From assembly GCF_003590095.1 (NCBI RefSeq), contig NW_020800391.1:124001-188000 (forward strand): DNA of 64,000 bases. The letters run 5' to 3'. The notes below the pieces were generated by a model, which saw nothing but the letters and a program-made list of their open reading frames with translations, was not told the DNA's origin and searched no databases. The stretch is from Trichoplusia ni (Eukaryota > Arthropoda > Insecta > Lepidoptera > Noctuidae). A program made the translations under genes and the position numbers. This document shows, in pieces, positions 45,229 to 60,500 of the stretch; the first letter of the stretch is position 1, and every line of letters starts with the position of its first letter.

Positions 45229-45234
45229 AATAAA
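45229..45234 (+). terminator. ACADM polyadenylation signal
   Basis: AATAAA 131 bp after the TAA stop, followed within 30 bp by a T-rich stretch. A short 3' UTR like this is usual for insect housekeeping genes. Confidence 0.65.
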
Positions 45235-45239
45235 CTTCT

Positions 45240-48110
45240 TAAAAACATTAAATACTTTTATTGTGATTTTATTAAACCACAAACTATACCTACCTAATGC
45301 AATAGCGCATAGAACATTTATACTTCATCATTTAAATTATATAATAATACACTATGAGTTCTTGTTGGCCATACCATAATCTATATATATCTTTCTAGAC
45401 ACAATAAAGTAGGAATATAACTATCCCGACATAAATAGTCTGTTATAAAGACATTGCGTGCCAATTTTACCTAATCTAGACCGCATTTTGAAAGTTCAGA
45501 GGTCCACTTGCCCCCGGCCACTTGTGATATCTCACAAAATACTCAGTCACACAATTATTCAAAAATAATTGTGAACTGATAATGCTTAGGTACACTTATA
45601 TTCTTTGTCCTGGCGCATTATACTACAAAAATGAGGTGGAATACAGTTTCCAGGATAATATAGTAGTCTTTGTAGAATAGGGTATTTGACTAAATTTAGT
45701 AATATAAGTCTGTTTAGTCCGTCAAACAGATTAAATTGAATTCTCAATTCAGTTTATCACAACATTGAAAAGTAAATTTAAAGTAGTAGGGGCTAGTAAC
45801 ATTACTTGCGCGTAAAAAGCGAACTAGTAAGTAATGTCACACGAGATTTTCCCATCCCTACATTTCTACATCCATCCATCCATCTATTTGCAGAATTCAT
45901 TTCATTTCTGATTAAGATAAAATAAAAAATACGTATCTAATATGTTTCGGAGATCCGTCTGACGCACTAAACAGATTTTTTCTCAAATACCTTATTAAAT
46001 ATTTATCACTAGGCAATTTGAATATTTTGACTCCCTCTAATCGAATGACGGGTTACAGATTTAGGTCTCTTTTAAATCTTTGACTGACGCAAGTAAAATA
46101 AATAGCAGTGTTTTAGTGCAGTGGAAATATATTGATTAGCCGCTCCTTATTATTTATTCATTTGAAAAAGGGTGACTCGAAGGTAGTGCTACAGTTACCT
46201 GCTACACTTTTCTTGGGTAACTGTCGCGTGGTACAAAGTTATTAGTATTTTTTAATTATAATCGCATCATAAATGCTCTCCTATCAACTTTGTGATAAGA
46301 GTCAACCTATGAAAAAAAGTGTTTTTGTGGTTATATTTTATAGAAAAACAAACAATTTGTACGAAATGTTTCGGTGTTTATGTGAAATACCAGGAACCGG
46401 CCGCGGTGCTGCAAGTTGGAAAAGGTATATTGCTATAGACCAAGTTGATAGACCTGATATTAGCTGATATTTTTCTTTTATTTGTCTGTCTAAGCAAGGT
46501 TTGTATTTAATACATAAAAATATATTTAATGCCATTTATTTATTCTGATAATTACCTATAGTATATTGTAAAAAGAGATAGCTGACTTCTTTGCTTTAAA
46601 ATATTGCTGAGTAGTGCTCTTTAAAAAAAAAGACTAAAACAATATTGTGTAAGGTGTCAAATATAACTTTTTATGCAAACACAGCATTCATTGGTGTTGT
46701 AATTCGAATCTGATCAGGTAGAAATTTCCTTTGTATAGGCAATATAATTGCAGATAACCTAATAAGGTGGTAAGTCCAGTGTTGAATTCCAAAAGGTAAT
46801 GGAAACATTGTTATTGCTGATTTATTTGTCGAGTCACGACAAGACAAAAAGTTTAGCTTTTAGTTTGTTTAATAAAAACTGTATTAAAGCTGTCTATTTG
46901 AAGCTTTCTGGAAATATTTAGGTGTCTTGAATATTTAGGTAGGTACCTACAAAAAATACCTACATAGTTTTTGTATTCAAGTTTAAAATTAATAGACAAA
47001 TGAAACAGGGCTTTATAAGCCCTCTCTTTGGTTTGTTTTAATTATAACGATCTATGGATAGGTTTAGAGAAAAAAGACAAACGAGTACTATCGTATCTAT
47101 AAATGGAATAACGACGAATTGATATTTTTTTTAATGTTTACACGCTACAGTGATATTACGAAACGTCTTCGCTACCGTTAGCTCGATACTCGTGAAAATT
47201 AGGTGAACGGTAGACACAATATTTAAAGTTTAAACAAAGTACAATGCATTCAACTCATCTCAGCGCGGCAGTGTCTAAAGAAAATCTGCTTACGACATAA
47301 TACTGCGCATAAGTAACGACATCTATGAATACGTAACAATACTAATACCGCCATCTTAATCGTGGGAGATATAAATATACAGAGAGATGGCGCTGCTGAG
47401 CACCGGAAACAGTGATCTACATTTATTAACTTTCAAAATATTTAAACTGCAAATTAATATTAAATACATAAATAGGCTTCTTTTATTGTTCAAACAATTT
47501 AGTGCAATCAATAGAATTTATTTAACGAAGTGTCTGTTAATAAAGTTAAACATTGCAATCATACTCATAAAGATTGACCTACATTCGGAGCCCTTGTGAA
47601 AGGATTGTGCAATAGAAACGGTCATTTATTACACAACACGGCATGTTCATAAGCAAACGTAGTCATTTTGCATCATTTGCATGTTTTTTTAAACTAGCAG
47701 GCGTTGCTTGAAATAAAGATTCGCAAAAGTACTCTCAATTGTTTTACTTCATCCAATATATCTTCTATAATCTGCTTAAATATTTTTATCATTTTTAAAT
47801 ATTAATCAATGCATTTATAGTATTTTTTTGACAAAATAGGTCATGACACAGTTTTATTTCTAATTGGGTTATTTTCTCACTGCCCTTTACCGACTTATTT
47901 CAATGTCAGTCATGAGTACGGTAGCTCCATTGAACCCGAGTTATGTCGGTCGGAATATCAAAGTGTAAGTGAAGTGGCCTAGAGACCTACATTTTGTTTT
48001 TAAAACGTATTATCGCTTTTTCTGCGTGATTTTTGAGATAAAACATAAACTTATACGGCGTAGGTGTAATAGTATAAGTTAACCGGGCGACAATATTCTG
48101 TCGCCCTGTC
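45240..48110. other. Intergenic between ACADM and the next + strand gene
   Basis: No coding exon supported. AT-rich, with short open frames only. The last few hundred bases (about 47880-48110) contain less AT-rich stretches and would hold the promoter and 5' UTR of the exon at 48127. Confidence 0.5.
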
Positions 48111-48126
48111 CAATTATTTGTGTATA

Positions 48127-48304
48127 ATGCACGAAGACGCTCCAAAAATGAGTGTAGCGCAAAGTCTAGCCGCCTCCACGAGCCAGGCGAAGAGTGAGAT
48201 CGTGGCTGATGTCCCCGTGGACTATGATATTAACTCAACTGAACCGAAATCGACTCAAAATATTGAAATGGACTTGAAATTACCCTATGTGAACCCCACA
48301 AGCG
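48127..48304 (+). CDS. First coding exon of an unrecognised gene
   Basis: The ATG at 48127 (a second in-frame ATG lies at 48148) opens 59 codons plus one base, ending ACAAGCG before GTAAGT at phase 1. The protein starts MHEDAPKMSVAQSLAASTSQ and continues through AKSEIVADVPVDYDINSTEP to KLPYVNPTSG. It is polar and Ser/Thr/Asp/Glu-rich, with no signal peptide or membrane segment, like a disordered N-terminus. Codon use is GC-richer than the surroundings. I do not recognise the family. No continuation exon was found in the next 15.7 kb, which implies a long first intron extending to or beyond the window end. The later ATG would give MSVAQSLAAS as start. Confidence 0.6.
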
Positions 48305-51300
48305 GTAAGTGCACCACGCTATCTTAATTACTATTAGTAGATGTTCCATTATTTGGTAACCATCATGGTCAAGTCGTAACAAACTGTGAGTTAATGTATC
48401 TGGCATGTTTTACCACTCATATATTTCAGTATTCAAGTCATTGCTTTTTAAAATTGTACCTATATCACTGTGTTAATGTTTCTTACTTCGTAAGAAGTGT
48501 CGTTTTCAGTGTCAATATTATTTAATATTCAAATTGGCATCTATTAAGATTAATTGGGGACATGAGGTCTGGGAGATAAATACCTGTAGTGAATATCATT
48601 AGCTATACAAAGAAGACAAGTGTTGTATAATAATACGCACATAGATTAGATAGCTCCACATTATGTATATGCATTGTGGAGTCTACCTGCTCGTACGCTC
48701 GGCTGCACGGTGTGGCAACGCCGCATTGGTTTTTTCGCGCTATCCTGCGATAGAGTTGGCTGTGTGAAATAGTGTTTTAAGACTTACTGAATAATTGTGG
48801 TTCATAGAACATGTTTCGAGAATAGTTTGATTGTATAATTAACTACATCACGGTGAATGAATGTACATAAGCCCACTGTCAAATGGCTGCGTGGTTTTGA
48901 CGTTTTGTATTCAATGGGCGCACGACGACGCATTTTGATTTCGTTTGGTGTCAGTAGGACACGCTTGCTCGGCTACGGGCTGCAGTGACTTGATCATGGC
49001 ACTCCACTTGTTACAACATACGAACTTTATGTCATACACTTTCCACGGAACTGTTAAATTAAGCTATTAACAATAATACCTGCCCAACAATGTGTTAGGT
49101 ATACGTACCTAACTACTATAAAACATTAATTTGTTCCTTATAGATATAGCTACTGCAACAATGGAGTTAGTTTTGTAGTATGGCGTAGTTAACTATTTTT
49201 ATTCTGTTAAGAATCCGACAAGTAATGACTGCTTTTTATATCTGACTCATGAATCAATTAGATTGATCTGAACAAGTCGAAAGCTTAAGCAGACTATCTT
49301 AAGGTGAGATATCATTTGAAGTAATGATTAATTAGTTACTTTTAACGAAATATTAAACAGCTTTCCCAATTAGTAAAACTACACGTAGTCATACATCTAT
49401 TCTAGCCCTAAAACATACGGCCTAAGCAGTGTATATTTGTATACTATAAGCAGTTTATACTTGCAGTAACATGGGGGATTTCATCTGTATATAAAATACA
49501 ACAAATACAAAATCTTTATACCTACTTTACTATGATAACATTATTAGTATGTTGGTAATTTTGACACTAAATGCGTTTTCTAATAAGAAATAAGTACATG
49601 TTAGTAAGTCCCACTATTTAAGGTATTCCTATTGAATCCTGACATCACATACTTTCAGTAACTACATAAATCACACTGGGCTTAAAGTAAACCTTGCTTA
49701 GCAGTCTGGTGCAGTGATAGTGTTCAAACAAAATTCTATACAATTTGAAAATCTCGACTTAAAAGCAATACTTCAATAACCCATTGAATCATAAATGCAA
49801 GATTACTTCACTCGAATTGTAAAAAAAAATCCTTAACTTTCTTAACGGTTGACGAAACAATAAGTAATACCAAACAAGTTTTAATAAAGTCCTACTGAAA
49901 CTTGTTTGCGTGTGATCGTAATTTATTATACGAATTTAGTAGAATATTTACGCATATTTGAATTACATTTGCTCAAACAAGCTAAAAACAACTTTTAGTC
50001 ACATATAAATACATTTAAAACAGATGAAAAGTAGGTCTAGCATTAAATAGGATAGCCTAACCAATAAATCAACGCTTTGTGTATTTACGAAACGTCTCTG
50101 TAACTTGTTATTCTTATGTACGTATATTTGACCTATTGGTCTGAACAATATGCTAAAATTTGGCCTAGATGTTCTACGTATAACTTATCCTTTGTCTGAA
50201 ATCGGAGCATATCCCTGAAAGTCGGCTATGTAAAAGATAAGGTGGTAGATTACCATATTCTTGATCTTTGTACTTAGCAACGTCACCTATTCTCATCTAG
50301 TACTACTAAACACAAATTGTATCATAAGAAACGTAACCTCGACGTAAGATTTAGGAAAGATAAGTGTTATGAGCTAGGATATATATTTTTAGCTTGTCAA
50401 TTCATAGATTTTCGTATTTGTTTGAAAACCTTGTCCATTTAATGTTTGTAATCCACTCTTATTCCACGAGTGTCGGTATAAAAATCAGGTGATTATGTGT
50501 CCTCGCGTGCAAATGTCCCCCTTTTTCAAATGGCCATGTGCATTATAAAGCTGGTGCATGATGGGTTATCCGCTCTGTATCTATTGCTGAGAAGGTCTTT
50601 GTTACAAGTGGTTAAATCCTGTAGACTAATAGACAAGAGACATTAACTCAAAAAATAAGGTGTTTCATTCAGTAAATAGCTTAAATCCTGTGCCTAAACC
50701 TTGTAATACTTACGTAATCGATATACAGGGTGTTTTATGAGTTTCGTGTAATGTATTTAGGAGTTTCATTAAATCCTAACATTTAACCATCTAAAACTAC
50801 TATATGATTTTTTTAAGAACATTACGGTCCGACTTCCAGATGTCTGAGCAGCTTGTTATATAGAGCAATAACAACAACATACTGGACAAGAAAAAGAAAA
50901 AAATCAGATCGGTCTTGTTTTGTTTGTTTCCATGCTATCGGAAAACACTAAACACACACTAGGAGATGGTGTCCTTACTGTCATAACAATACGTAACGAT
51001 CATAATTTATTGGTATTGACATGTGCTATTAACGAAGTCACGTGGTGCCTTGGTTAAATGTTTTCTTTAAGTGGGACGAGCGATACGAGCTTCACCTATA
51101 ATGTTACATATATATATTCATCTAGCTGCTACAAAAACATCAACTGCTTAAAGGGGCATCGCCTTACAATGTTTCCACGTTTCTGTTTAATATTAATGCT
51201 TTCAAGAATCCAAAAGTATCACAGTGCTTTATTTATTTAAATTAATGTCGATCGAATACATTTTTTATGTTGTTGTTAGCGTTGCAAATTGTAGAAAGGT

Positions 51301-51513
51301 ACATTGTCCGGGACGTTTATCTTTGATGTTTCTATTATAGTAATATCCGATGGATATATTCGTAGTTTTTACGATTTGATAAAAAAAAAGGTCTTGTCGG
51401 TGTATGTTTGGTTACATTAAATACGCGACAGAGACGTACCTCTAAAGTACAACTACGAGTATTAAATACCCAACTGGATTTTTGTGAAGCCAAAATAATA
51501 ACTTATTGAAATA

Positions 51514-51575
51514 AAAACCGGCCATGTGCTAGTCGGACTCGCGCACTGAGAGGGTTGCGTAGTTTTTTTTATAAT
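51514..51575 (+). repeat. Lepidopteran CCGGCCAAGTGCGAGTCGGACTCGCGC-type repeat
   Basis: AAAAACCGGCCATGTGCTAG, then TCGGACTCGCGCACTGAGAG and a T-run, is a slightly diverged copy of a retroelement-derived motif found in very high copy in many Lepidoptera. It supports the taxonomic placement. Confidence 0.6.
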
Positions 51576-54500
51576 TTCCCCTTTATCTGTGCTATAAGAC
51601 GCTGCTTCGCAAATTTAAAGATTATTTCTTCACACAACGAACCCTTTTTGATTCCCTTGCGAATGTCGAAGCGTAAAAACCAGCTGCATCTTTCGATTAT
51701 AGGCTAAGCAGTTTATTTTTCCACAATTTAAGGAATTAAATGTTCAGTCTACTTGAGTGTTTGATATAAATTTCAGCTTTATGAGGTGATAAGACACGGA
51801 CGTACAACAAAGAGATCCTATGATTGTTCCATTTTATCCTTTCGAGGTAAGGGAACCTAAAAACGATCAGAAATTTTATCTCTTCAAGGGTTAGCACAGA
51901 GTTTGCGTAAAACTGCACAAACTCCTTCGATTTCGACTTGGCCAACAATACTCGTGACCAACCAACTCTTAAAGCAATCATCGTGACGCTACTTTAACAC
52001 GCCTATGTTAATTTCTAAGGATTGGGGAATATAACTTGTAAATTAATTACATCAGTAACACGGGAATAACCTAGAGGGAGTCAGCGAGCATGAGTGCATT
52101 TTCTATTTTTTTAAAGAGGTACTGCGCTTGGAAAATAATCCGGTAACATGGGATAAAAATAGTTCGTTCCTAGAAGCTTAAGCTATTTCTATTACAAATT
52201 CAATAAATCGGTTGTCCTAGTTCACTATTTACAGCAGACAGATGAGTTGTGTCACAGCCATTCTTTTGTCTTTATCCTCAAATGAACAGCGTAATAAAAT
52301 CATTGTGAGGCTGTCGAAACTGTTCGATATAACTTTAAAATATGTATCGAGTGATAGAACATGAATAAAGTCTTGAATTTTAATACCTTTCCCAATATCC
52401 ATATTTAACCTACCTTTAACTCACCTTTGTGTGTTTCACAACTGAACAAATAAGTGGCAATCTTATTTCTGGACCTCAAAAATGTTTTGAATATGAAACA
52501 TCAACAACCTATCTAATATCGAAGTATCAATAACCATCTGGCATTATTTTTATCTAGAGCCCACGTAAGACATGTTCCTAAATATTTTAAAATTATTAAA
52601 TCATCTGTGCATAAATGTAGAAATCCCTTGTTCATATAAGTTCAAATAACATACTCCGGTCGGGAATGAGCAAGAGTAGAAATGTTGAAAAATTGGGGCT
52701 CTCGCGATGAGGGAAGGTGCGCCTATCCAAACTGTTGATTACTCGCTAGCCTGCCCCAAATGCCCAGTGAACGCCACAACAGAAAGAGGCTAATTAAAAA
52801 GCTATCGATCTGTCTAGTTTTTGGTTTTGTCAAATCTGATATGAAATATGAAGAAGAACTGCCTTACTTGTTCCAAATCAGGCTTAGTTTAAAAGGTATA
52901 CTATGGCTCTACATTATAGCTGACACAGACTTATTGAATTATCGGTGATCTCATTGACATGAGTATAATTTCTGTCATGTCGTGACAAAGTAATGTCGGA
53001 TCTTCTCTTTACTTTTAATTTAAGTTCCTTATCCTTTATCTACTCTAAATTCTTAAACTATTCCAGTCTTAGTTTTTTTCATTAAAATAAAATATAAATT
53101 GCATTTAGTTTAAAGAAACTGTGATGTAAAATATTTGTCTATAAAACTGTGCTTTGATAAAAACCCTTAAAGCCTATTTTTAGATTCATGTAACGTATTT
53201 TTAAAGCATATTCAATCATTATTTACGTTATGCCCGGAATAAAACTCGGGTTGCAAATAAATCATAAAATCCAATAAGATTAATTACTATAAAACTTCAT
53301 TACTGGCTTCAGCATGTCTATCCCACGCGAGGCTATTTATAGCTTAAAATATTCCATCGTTTCTAAACTAATCTTTAAAATGTCGGTAGGACACAGTATA
53401 AAACTTCTAAAAATATATGAAATCCAATATAAAAAAAAAACAGTTACCAAATTAGTGTTCGATTATAATCGTAGAAGTAAAACAACTGAATAGGGTGTCG
53501 TATAATATATTTATTAAGCAATAATGATTTTTTAATTAAATGCCATTAACAGATATAAAACAAAAGAGTTTGACCACGGTCACAGACACATTAAATTGTT
53601 TTAAATCTATCAGAATATCTATATTAAAAAATAGAGCAATTCCGTTGGACCTTGGTCGTATATTGTGACCAGACAACGCATAACAATGTAAGTTGCCCAA
53701 CTAGCAGCGATCACGTTGTGCAACATACAATGTTTATTTCATGGAATTGCTCTTGAAGGCAGTTTCATAATATTGATTGACCACGTTAAACGCTAAAACG
53801 GATTTAGGTGTTAGTTACGTGCGACAAAACGAATAAATAATATTTTAGCAGTGAACATACATATTATACAATGGCGTGCGGCTTCAATGTATTGCTTCGA
53901 CGAATGGACTGACGAAGCAATTTTACTTAATTGCTACATTAATTAATTAAGTATACTTGTAAGTGCATGCCTAGGTTACAATTTAAATATTGATTAGCTG
54001 AATTAAACTAAAGGGCTTCCTTACGCTGTCATGTCCGCAATTTTGGGACAATTTAGTGATTTTTATAGTATATCTTAGCATAATAACCTAAAATTATCCT
54101 TAAAAAACATATGGATACAAGATATATTAATAACTTTATTATTAGATACCCAACTAGTCAAATGTATAAATAAACATAGTGTACAGTAACAATACGAATC
54201 CATTGAATCAGAGGGCTAACGAGCCACTTGAATAGATGGCACTACCCAATTAAACGACGATATATGGTGTTAGATCGTAAATTACACTTATTAGCGAATT
54301 ATAGGTTGTAATGTACGCTATTAGCGGGCATGCAGGTATCAGTAATTTTCTACAATAGTTGCTAACTGTGTGGTATGTAGTTCATGGCACTTGCTTGTCT
54401 GTGTTCAGCCTAATCTCAAGACTACGTAATCGATCGATATCAAATATATCATCACTTACATGCAACATCGTATGTGTGATGATAGGTTATGTTATTTTTT

Positions 54501-57500
54501 TTAAGTAAAGGTAAAGGTTCGTATATCCCGTCCAGGACTATAGTCGTACAAAAAAAGATAATTTTATTAGAATTTTAATTTAAGATGTATTCAGACAAGT
54601 ACCAAGTTTGATTTAATCTTTTGAGATTTTTATATTCTTGTGAGTTTTAAAACATAATAAATGTTTGCCGTCATATCGTCGTTAAATCAAGTTATTGTTT
54701 AAAAATGACGTTGTATATATATATATTGTAAAAGAAACACGACTCGCACTTTACTGTTTTTTATTTAATTGTAATCTTGAATGTGGAGCAAGGTTGGTGC
54801 GTTCGACTAACATTAAAATAGAACAAATAACTTACAGCACGCACACTTCAATGTACTCAGCGCTCGAGCTAACTACTCCACTGTTTAATCAATTGATTTA
54901 TTTATATCTTACACATTTGTTGACAACAATACAATTCCATTTAAAAATCGAAAAAATATTAAAAAAATGATAATTCTTGTACTAGATACTCGTAGTTTTA
55001 GGTTAACGATTAGTCGAAGTAAAAAAGTAAAACTAAAAACAATAATGATTAAGAAGTCGTTTTATCATCTACAAATAAAAAATCATTACGCAATATGACG
55101 TCCAGGTATTTGATCACTATTCATTCTTATGACTACAAATGTGTATGTAGTTTGGGAAACAACAGCTCAACACTATCAGAGGACCTCGTCTGTGACCTAG
55201 TGACCTAGTTAAGCGTCAGAGTAGCAATCGTTTGTATCGTCCACAAGCGTACATCCACAACACACGAGCGCGTGTACATACAAGAATACACGCACACACA
55301 CGCATGTGTAATGAAATACCTACGCAATACCGTCGGAGATACATAAAATCATATTGAACGTAACTACGTTTATCATGTACACACAAACACAAAACAATAC
55401 ATTGCTTATTGTTTTACAGAAATATTTTAATTGTTGCACGTTGTATGCTTAAATACTTGCCAGTAATTGGGTCATGTGATGTAAATAATGTCGGGGAAAA
55501 TATATTTATGTACCTATTTAATGTAATAGGTAGTTAGATGTAACAATTTAAAAGCACTTATTACGAAAAGTGAATTAATAAACGCTTAATGCGGGCTACA
55601 TTCTGATGGGCCAGTAAAAATAATTTGGATGACGCCCGGCCCTCGTGACCTGGTATATACATCAGTCGGCGCCAACAACTGCGACATACTTTTCATACTG
55701 AAAATTCCTAATTTACTCGAAACATGCTATCAAAACACCTTACATATAGACAATGAGAAATTAATATTATAGGACACGGTGCGAACGAAGTCTAGAGCAG
55801 GATAACTATTTATTATTTAAATTAATTAATAACTTGAAAAAGATAATACATATATGTATTTTTGAAAGGATGCCAGTATTTAATTATTAGGACATAATGA
55901 ATCGTCAAAGAATCTTATTTATAAAATGTTATTTTACAGTCTTTTCCAAAACGGTTTAACCGATTTTAGTATATTTTTTTTTATATTCAGATTTAATATG
56001 TCTGGGAACTGGCGTATATCTATTTTACGTTCGATTAAGAGATTTTTTTTTAATTATAATTTGAAAAATAATTTCTAATAGGTTTAAAATAAACATTTTG
56101 TTTCTCGGGCTATTATGCATCCTGCGTCTCTTATTAAGTACGTAAGTATAAAATGACATTTATTTAGATGACGATTAACATAATGAGTTACAAATAGTAT
56201 CAAGTATATACAGAATAGAGAGATTAAATGAGTGATTTTATTCAATTTCAAGTAAAATTAAAACGAAAGTCAATCAAATAGTAGTTTCAGTTAGAAAAGT
56301 AAGACGATCCTTTAAAAAATCGCCAATAATTATATAAGACAAATAATACGTCTAAATTACGGACGTTTTTCTTTCCAGTGTTCAGAATACAGTATTTAGA
56401 ACTGTCTACTTTAATCAATTGTAGGTTTTGCATATTCCACGGATATATACATATGGACGAATAACAACAAAGTCCCTTTTAAATAGTGTCTTAAACCTAC
56501 ACGTCTAGACATGCTTGAAGTACAAAAATAAGAATTAAATAGAAAGAAGTCAATAACACGTCATTATAAAAAGCTAGCTAAGAGCGATTCGGACTGGCGC
56601 ATGGAGGATTCTGCTTACGGCAAAAAAGAAACATTTAGTTCAAAAGGGAGTCCCTTTAAAAAGTTTAGTAGTAGGGGTTCCGTTCTAAACCGACCCCTAA
56701 AAATGCAAGAAAGTGAAACCTTGTTAAAGGTAAGAAGGTATTTATTCAAGTAATGTCTGCGTCTGCAATGAGATGTTTTCTTATTAACATTTTCTCCGTA
56801 GAGTGATTTGGTGGGACTTCCAATAAGTACCTCTAATTAAATACTTTATGGGATTTTTCTCTTGGGTTCTTGACATTTGAAGTTGTCTGCAACTTTCATT
56901 TCTCTAATGATACACTTGATAGAAATGCAAATTTTTCATAAAAACGTGTATTGCTGCGAATACTTCTAGCAGAAGATATCTACAGATAAATAAATGATGA
57001 GGTTTTTCAAAACCATATGTCATCCTGCATTGTCTTTTTTAAGACTACTTTCAAAGTTTTAACGTTGCCTTTGGAAAGTTCTTCTCATATTAAATCCCAT
57101 AGGACTAAGATATTTTCAAACCGCTTTTGCTGATACCACTGATTATCAACGTAAACTATTCTGCGCTTTACAAGGTACAAAGATATACATTTCAGTAGAG
57201 GGTAAAACATTACAAAGTAAGCATAGAAAAAGTGAGATATCTTCTTCCGCAGCACATAGCTTGGCACCTACGTAACAATTAGTAGGGCTTCCCAATGTAA
57301 TTGAGAACCCATGTCCTTGATATTTCGTAATCAGAGACTCGTGTAAGCCCTGTCTAGTGTTCTCAATCACATTTTATGGGAGACACTCGCTGTTGCGGTC
57401 AGAAAATTAAAATAAGGTAAATTTAGCTACGACATGCTTATAACCAAACTGAATTTTAGTTCAAAAATGAATTGAGAGTCGACTGAAGCTGTGCTGGCTT

Positions 57501-60500
57501 CAATCATAATTCATTCAATCAAACCTTGTAGATTCGCAAATTGCGAGCATCTACAATGAGTGACGTTTGATTAAACATCTCTGTCGTTTCCCGAGCTTAA
57601 TTCTGACAGAGACCGTTGCCTCTCGTTTAGTCTTGTCATATCGGCAGGTCTTAAGACACCTAGTAGTCTTTTTCTTTTATAATGTAATTACTGAGCTCTC
57701 AGATCCCGAGACGCACTAAGCATATTATGGGCTACTTGCAGTTTATTGATTTAGTTTGCTGTTAAGTGTAGCTAATCCATTTAGATGGCGTGAAATGGGC
57801 CATCCTTTCGCATCAGCTTCTCGTAACGACATTAAATACGGGATGTCGCTCATTTCCAATTGAATCAAGACAGACCCTTCGTATTTTTCTTTACTTTATT
57901 TTACAATTCATTGTTATTTATGAATGACTCATAAACTATTATACTATTAAAATTTAGTAACGGCAGAATATTGTGAAGAAATCCTCTTTTTCATTTAAGT
58001 ATATAATATGTGAAGAAATAACATTGCTAAAACATTATCTACGAGAAATAACATTTGAAGCTATAAACTCTTCTGTAAATTAGTTGATACCAAATTACTC
58101 AAATACGAATATTCGCCGCAACCCTCATGTGTACAGATTATCCCTTATACATTTGCATACTTTCAGTTTTATTTACCTACCTTGTCGAATTACAAATAAA
58201 TTGAGAGTGATCATTGGAAAATTTTGTAATCTAGTACCTACCTCTATTTGGTCAATAGTTTGGACACCTGGGGCCTTGTTTCGTTAATCGTCCTCGTTCC
58301 CTGTTCGTTCCTACCTATATACAGATAAGCACGTTTAAACAGAGTGCTTTTTACGCAACTCTGAACACGTGAAGCGTCTTATTTGTATGAGCTTCTTTGT
58401 CTCGCAGAGTTTGCCAATAACTTAGCATGTAACCTCGATTTTAGTTTCTAGCTATTTTTTGTGTCACACTTAGGGCTGTTACTTTGATATATTGAATGTA
58501 GCAAACTTAAAAAAATGTCTACTTTAAATAACGTCATCACGAAATTATATCTTAGTATATTACAAATGTAATGAATTGAATAAGAGAAACGAATGTTTGG
58601 TAATACGAATTAGCCAACTCTGTTACGCATATTTTGTAATACGCAATACTTTCCCCTAAAGTGATGGCATATGGCATGTGCATGAGTGTAGCGCTGTACA
58701 AGTGTGACTGTGCACAAGTAACTTTAGAATAGTGGAGGCAGCGTCCGGTTTTTGTGTATTCAAAACGACAGTTTGAGTGCTATCTGTGTCAAGGTACGGA
58801 TCGACTCTTGCGCAAACGGTTTTTTAATACTACGCCTGGTTGCGAGGTAATTAATTCGATTCAGTGTCGCAACGAGTGATACTTGTAGTTTTCGAGTATT
58901 TAAAATATTTTTCTTTTATTTAATGTTTGTTCATAAATACGTAGCGCATTTATTTGCTACCAATTATATTAGTCAGCTAGTTGATGTCATAGCGTGCTAA
59001 AAGGATTTAAAGTTATGACATTAGAGGCATGTTGCTTACATTAAGCGATTCACAACTATAACTTGAGCGGACCACACCAGTAGGTCGCTAGTTAAGATTA
59101 CTAAGTAGGTAGATTCGCCTTATTTAGTTAAGATCTTGTTACGATACATGTTGATCAAAACAAACTAATGTTTGTTTCTTTTTTAATTTCTTCGAAACTA
59201 CTGGCCCCTTCATTAACTTGGTTACTCTGTTAAATAGCTAAAGCATCTTTTTTGTTATGTACCCGATTGGTTAACTGTTTTTACCCGACTGCCAGGAGGG
59301 TTATTAACAAGACATGTTTTGTGTTTTATTAGTTCTTAAAACGTCATCTAGCATTCGGAGCTGTACCCTCGTATTCCAGCAAAAGAGCGTATCGAAATAG
59401 TCAGAATGAATCACTACATTTTTTTCTACTTATACATAATTGATATAAAAAAATAAAAGGCAGTCCACAATGCCCCCTTAAGATCTCGGTGGCCCTGCTC
59501 TCGATAACACTCCTTAGATGGCTCACCAGCAGACTAGGTCGAGGAGAGCAACTAAGATGTCAGTGTCATGATTTACTACGCGATCCTGTGCGCACTTTGA
59601 TGTCCATTGCTCGCTTTGCTGCTGCAGTTCTCGAACTTTCATAAACAAACGAGAACAAGTGCCGTATTGAAAATAATTCGTGCATTTAATGTAAGAAGTG
59701 TGATAAAGTGGTAAAGGGCGTAGTGTGTGGTCAGATTGTCAGACGGATACTGCATACAAACTGAGTGCCTATGTTATATTTGTTGGCCTTCTTAACATAA
59801 TGTGCCCAAACTTTGTTATTTTATTGAATGAAGTCCTACTATGAGGTGTGGGCATTTCTATTAATATATTTTTGTGTAGGTCATTGAAGTTCTGCCCTTA
59901 ATTTTTCTCGACTCAGTTCCAGATAAAGGGTAAGGGGTGAAAAGAGGTCTTGGCTCTGTAGGGTGCTACGATCATAAAAATACATTGAAAAGGCAATGAG
60001 ATCAGAGGTGTGACCGTTGTAAGTTAGAAGCTCGGCACTCACCGATGTACTTTGAATTCATGTGTGTATTACAAATAACCTCTTGCTATAACCGTCAAGA
60101 AAAATATCATGAGGAAACTTATACCTACTACTGAGAAATTTTCAAGGGTGTGTGTGCCATGTCAAAGGTATACGGTTTAAAATATGGTGCCAGGTTTTAG
60201 GTCACCAACACGATAACAAGAAAATTAATTGGAATGTTGCAACGCAAGTTACAGATTAGCTAGCATATAATTTAAATTACTTTTTATAAATGACATTATT
60301 CTGGTATGTCCGTCGTTGAAATTATTTTTCAAGATCTCCAATGATATCTAACTGATACTACAGAGACACTAAATCTAAGCTCGGTTAGTACCAGGAAACG
60401 ATGCAGACAGTGCCAGGGTCGCGATTTGTAAGACCATGATAAACAACCATATTAATTTTCTCCTCTATTGTCAACTATCGTTCACCTGTGCTAATCAACC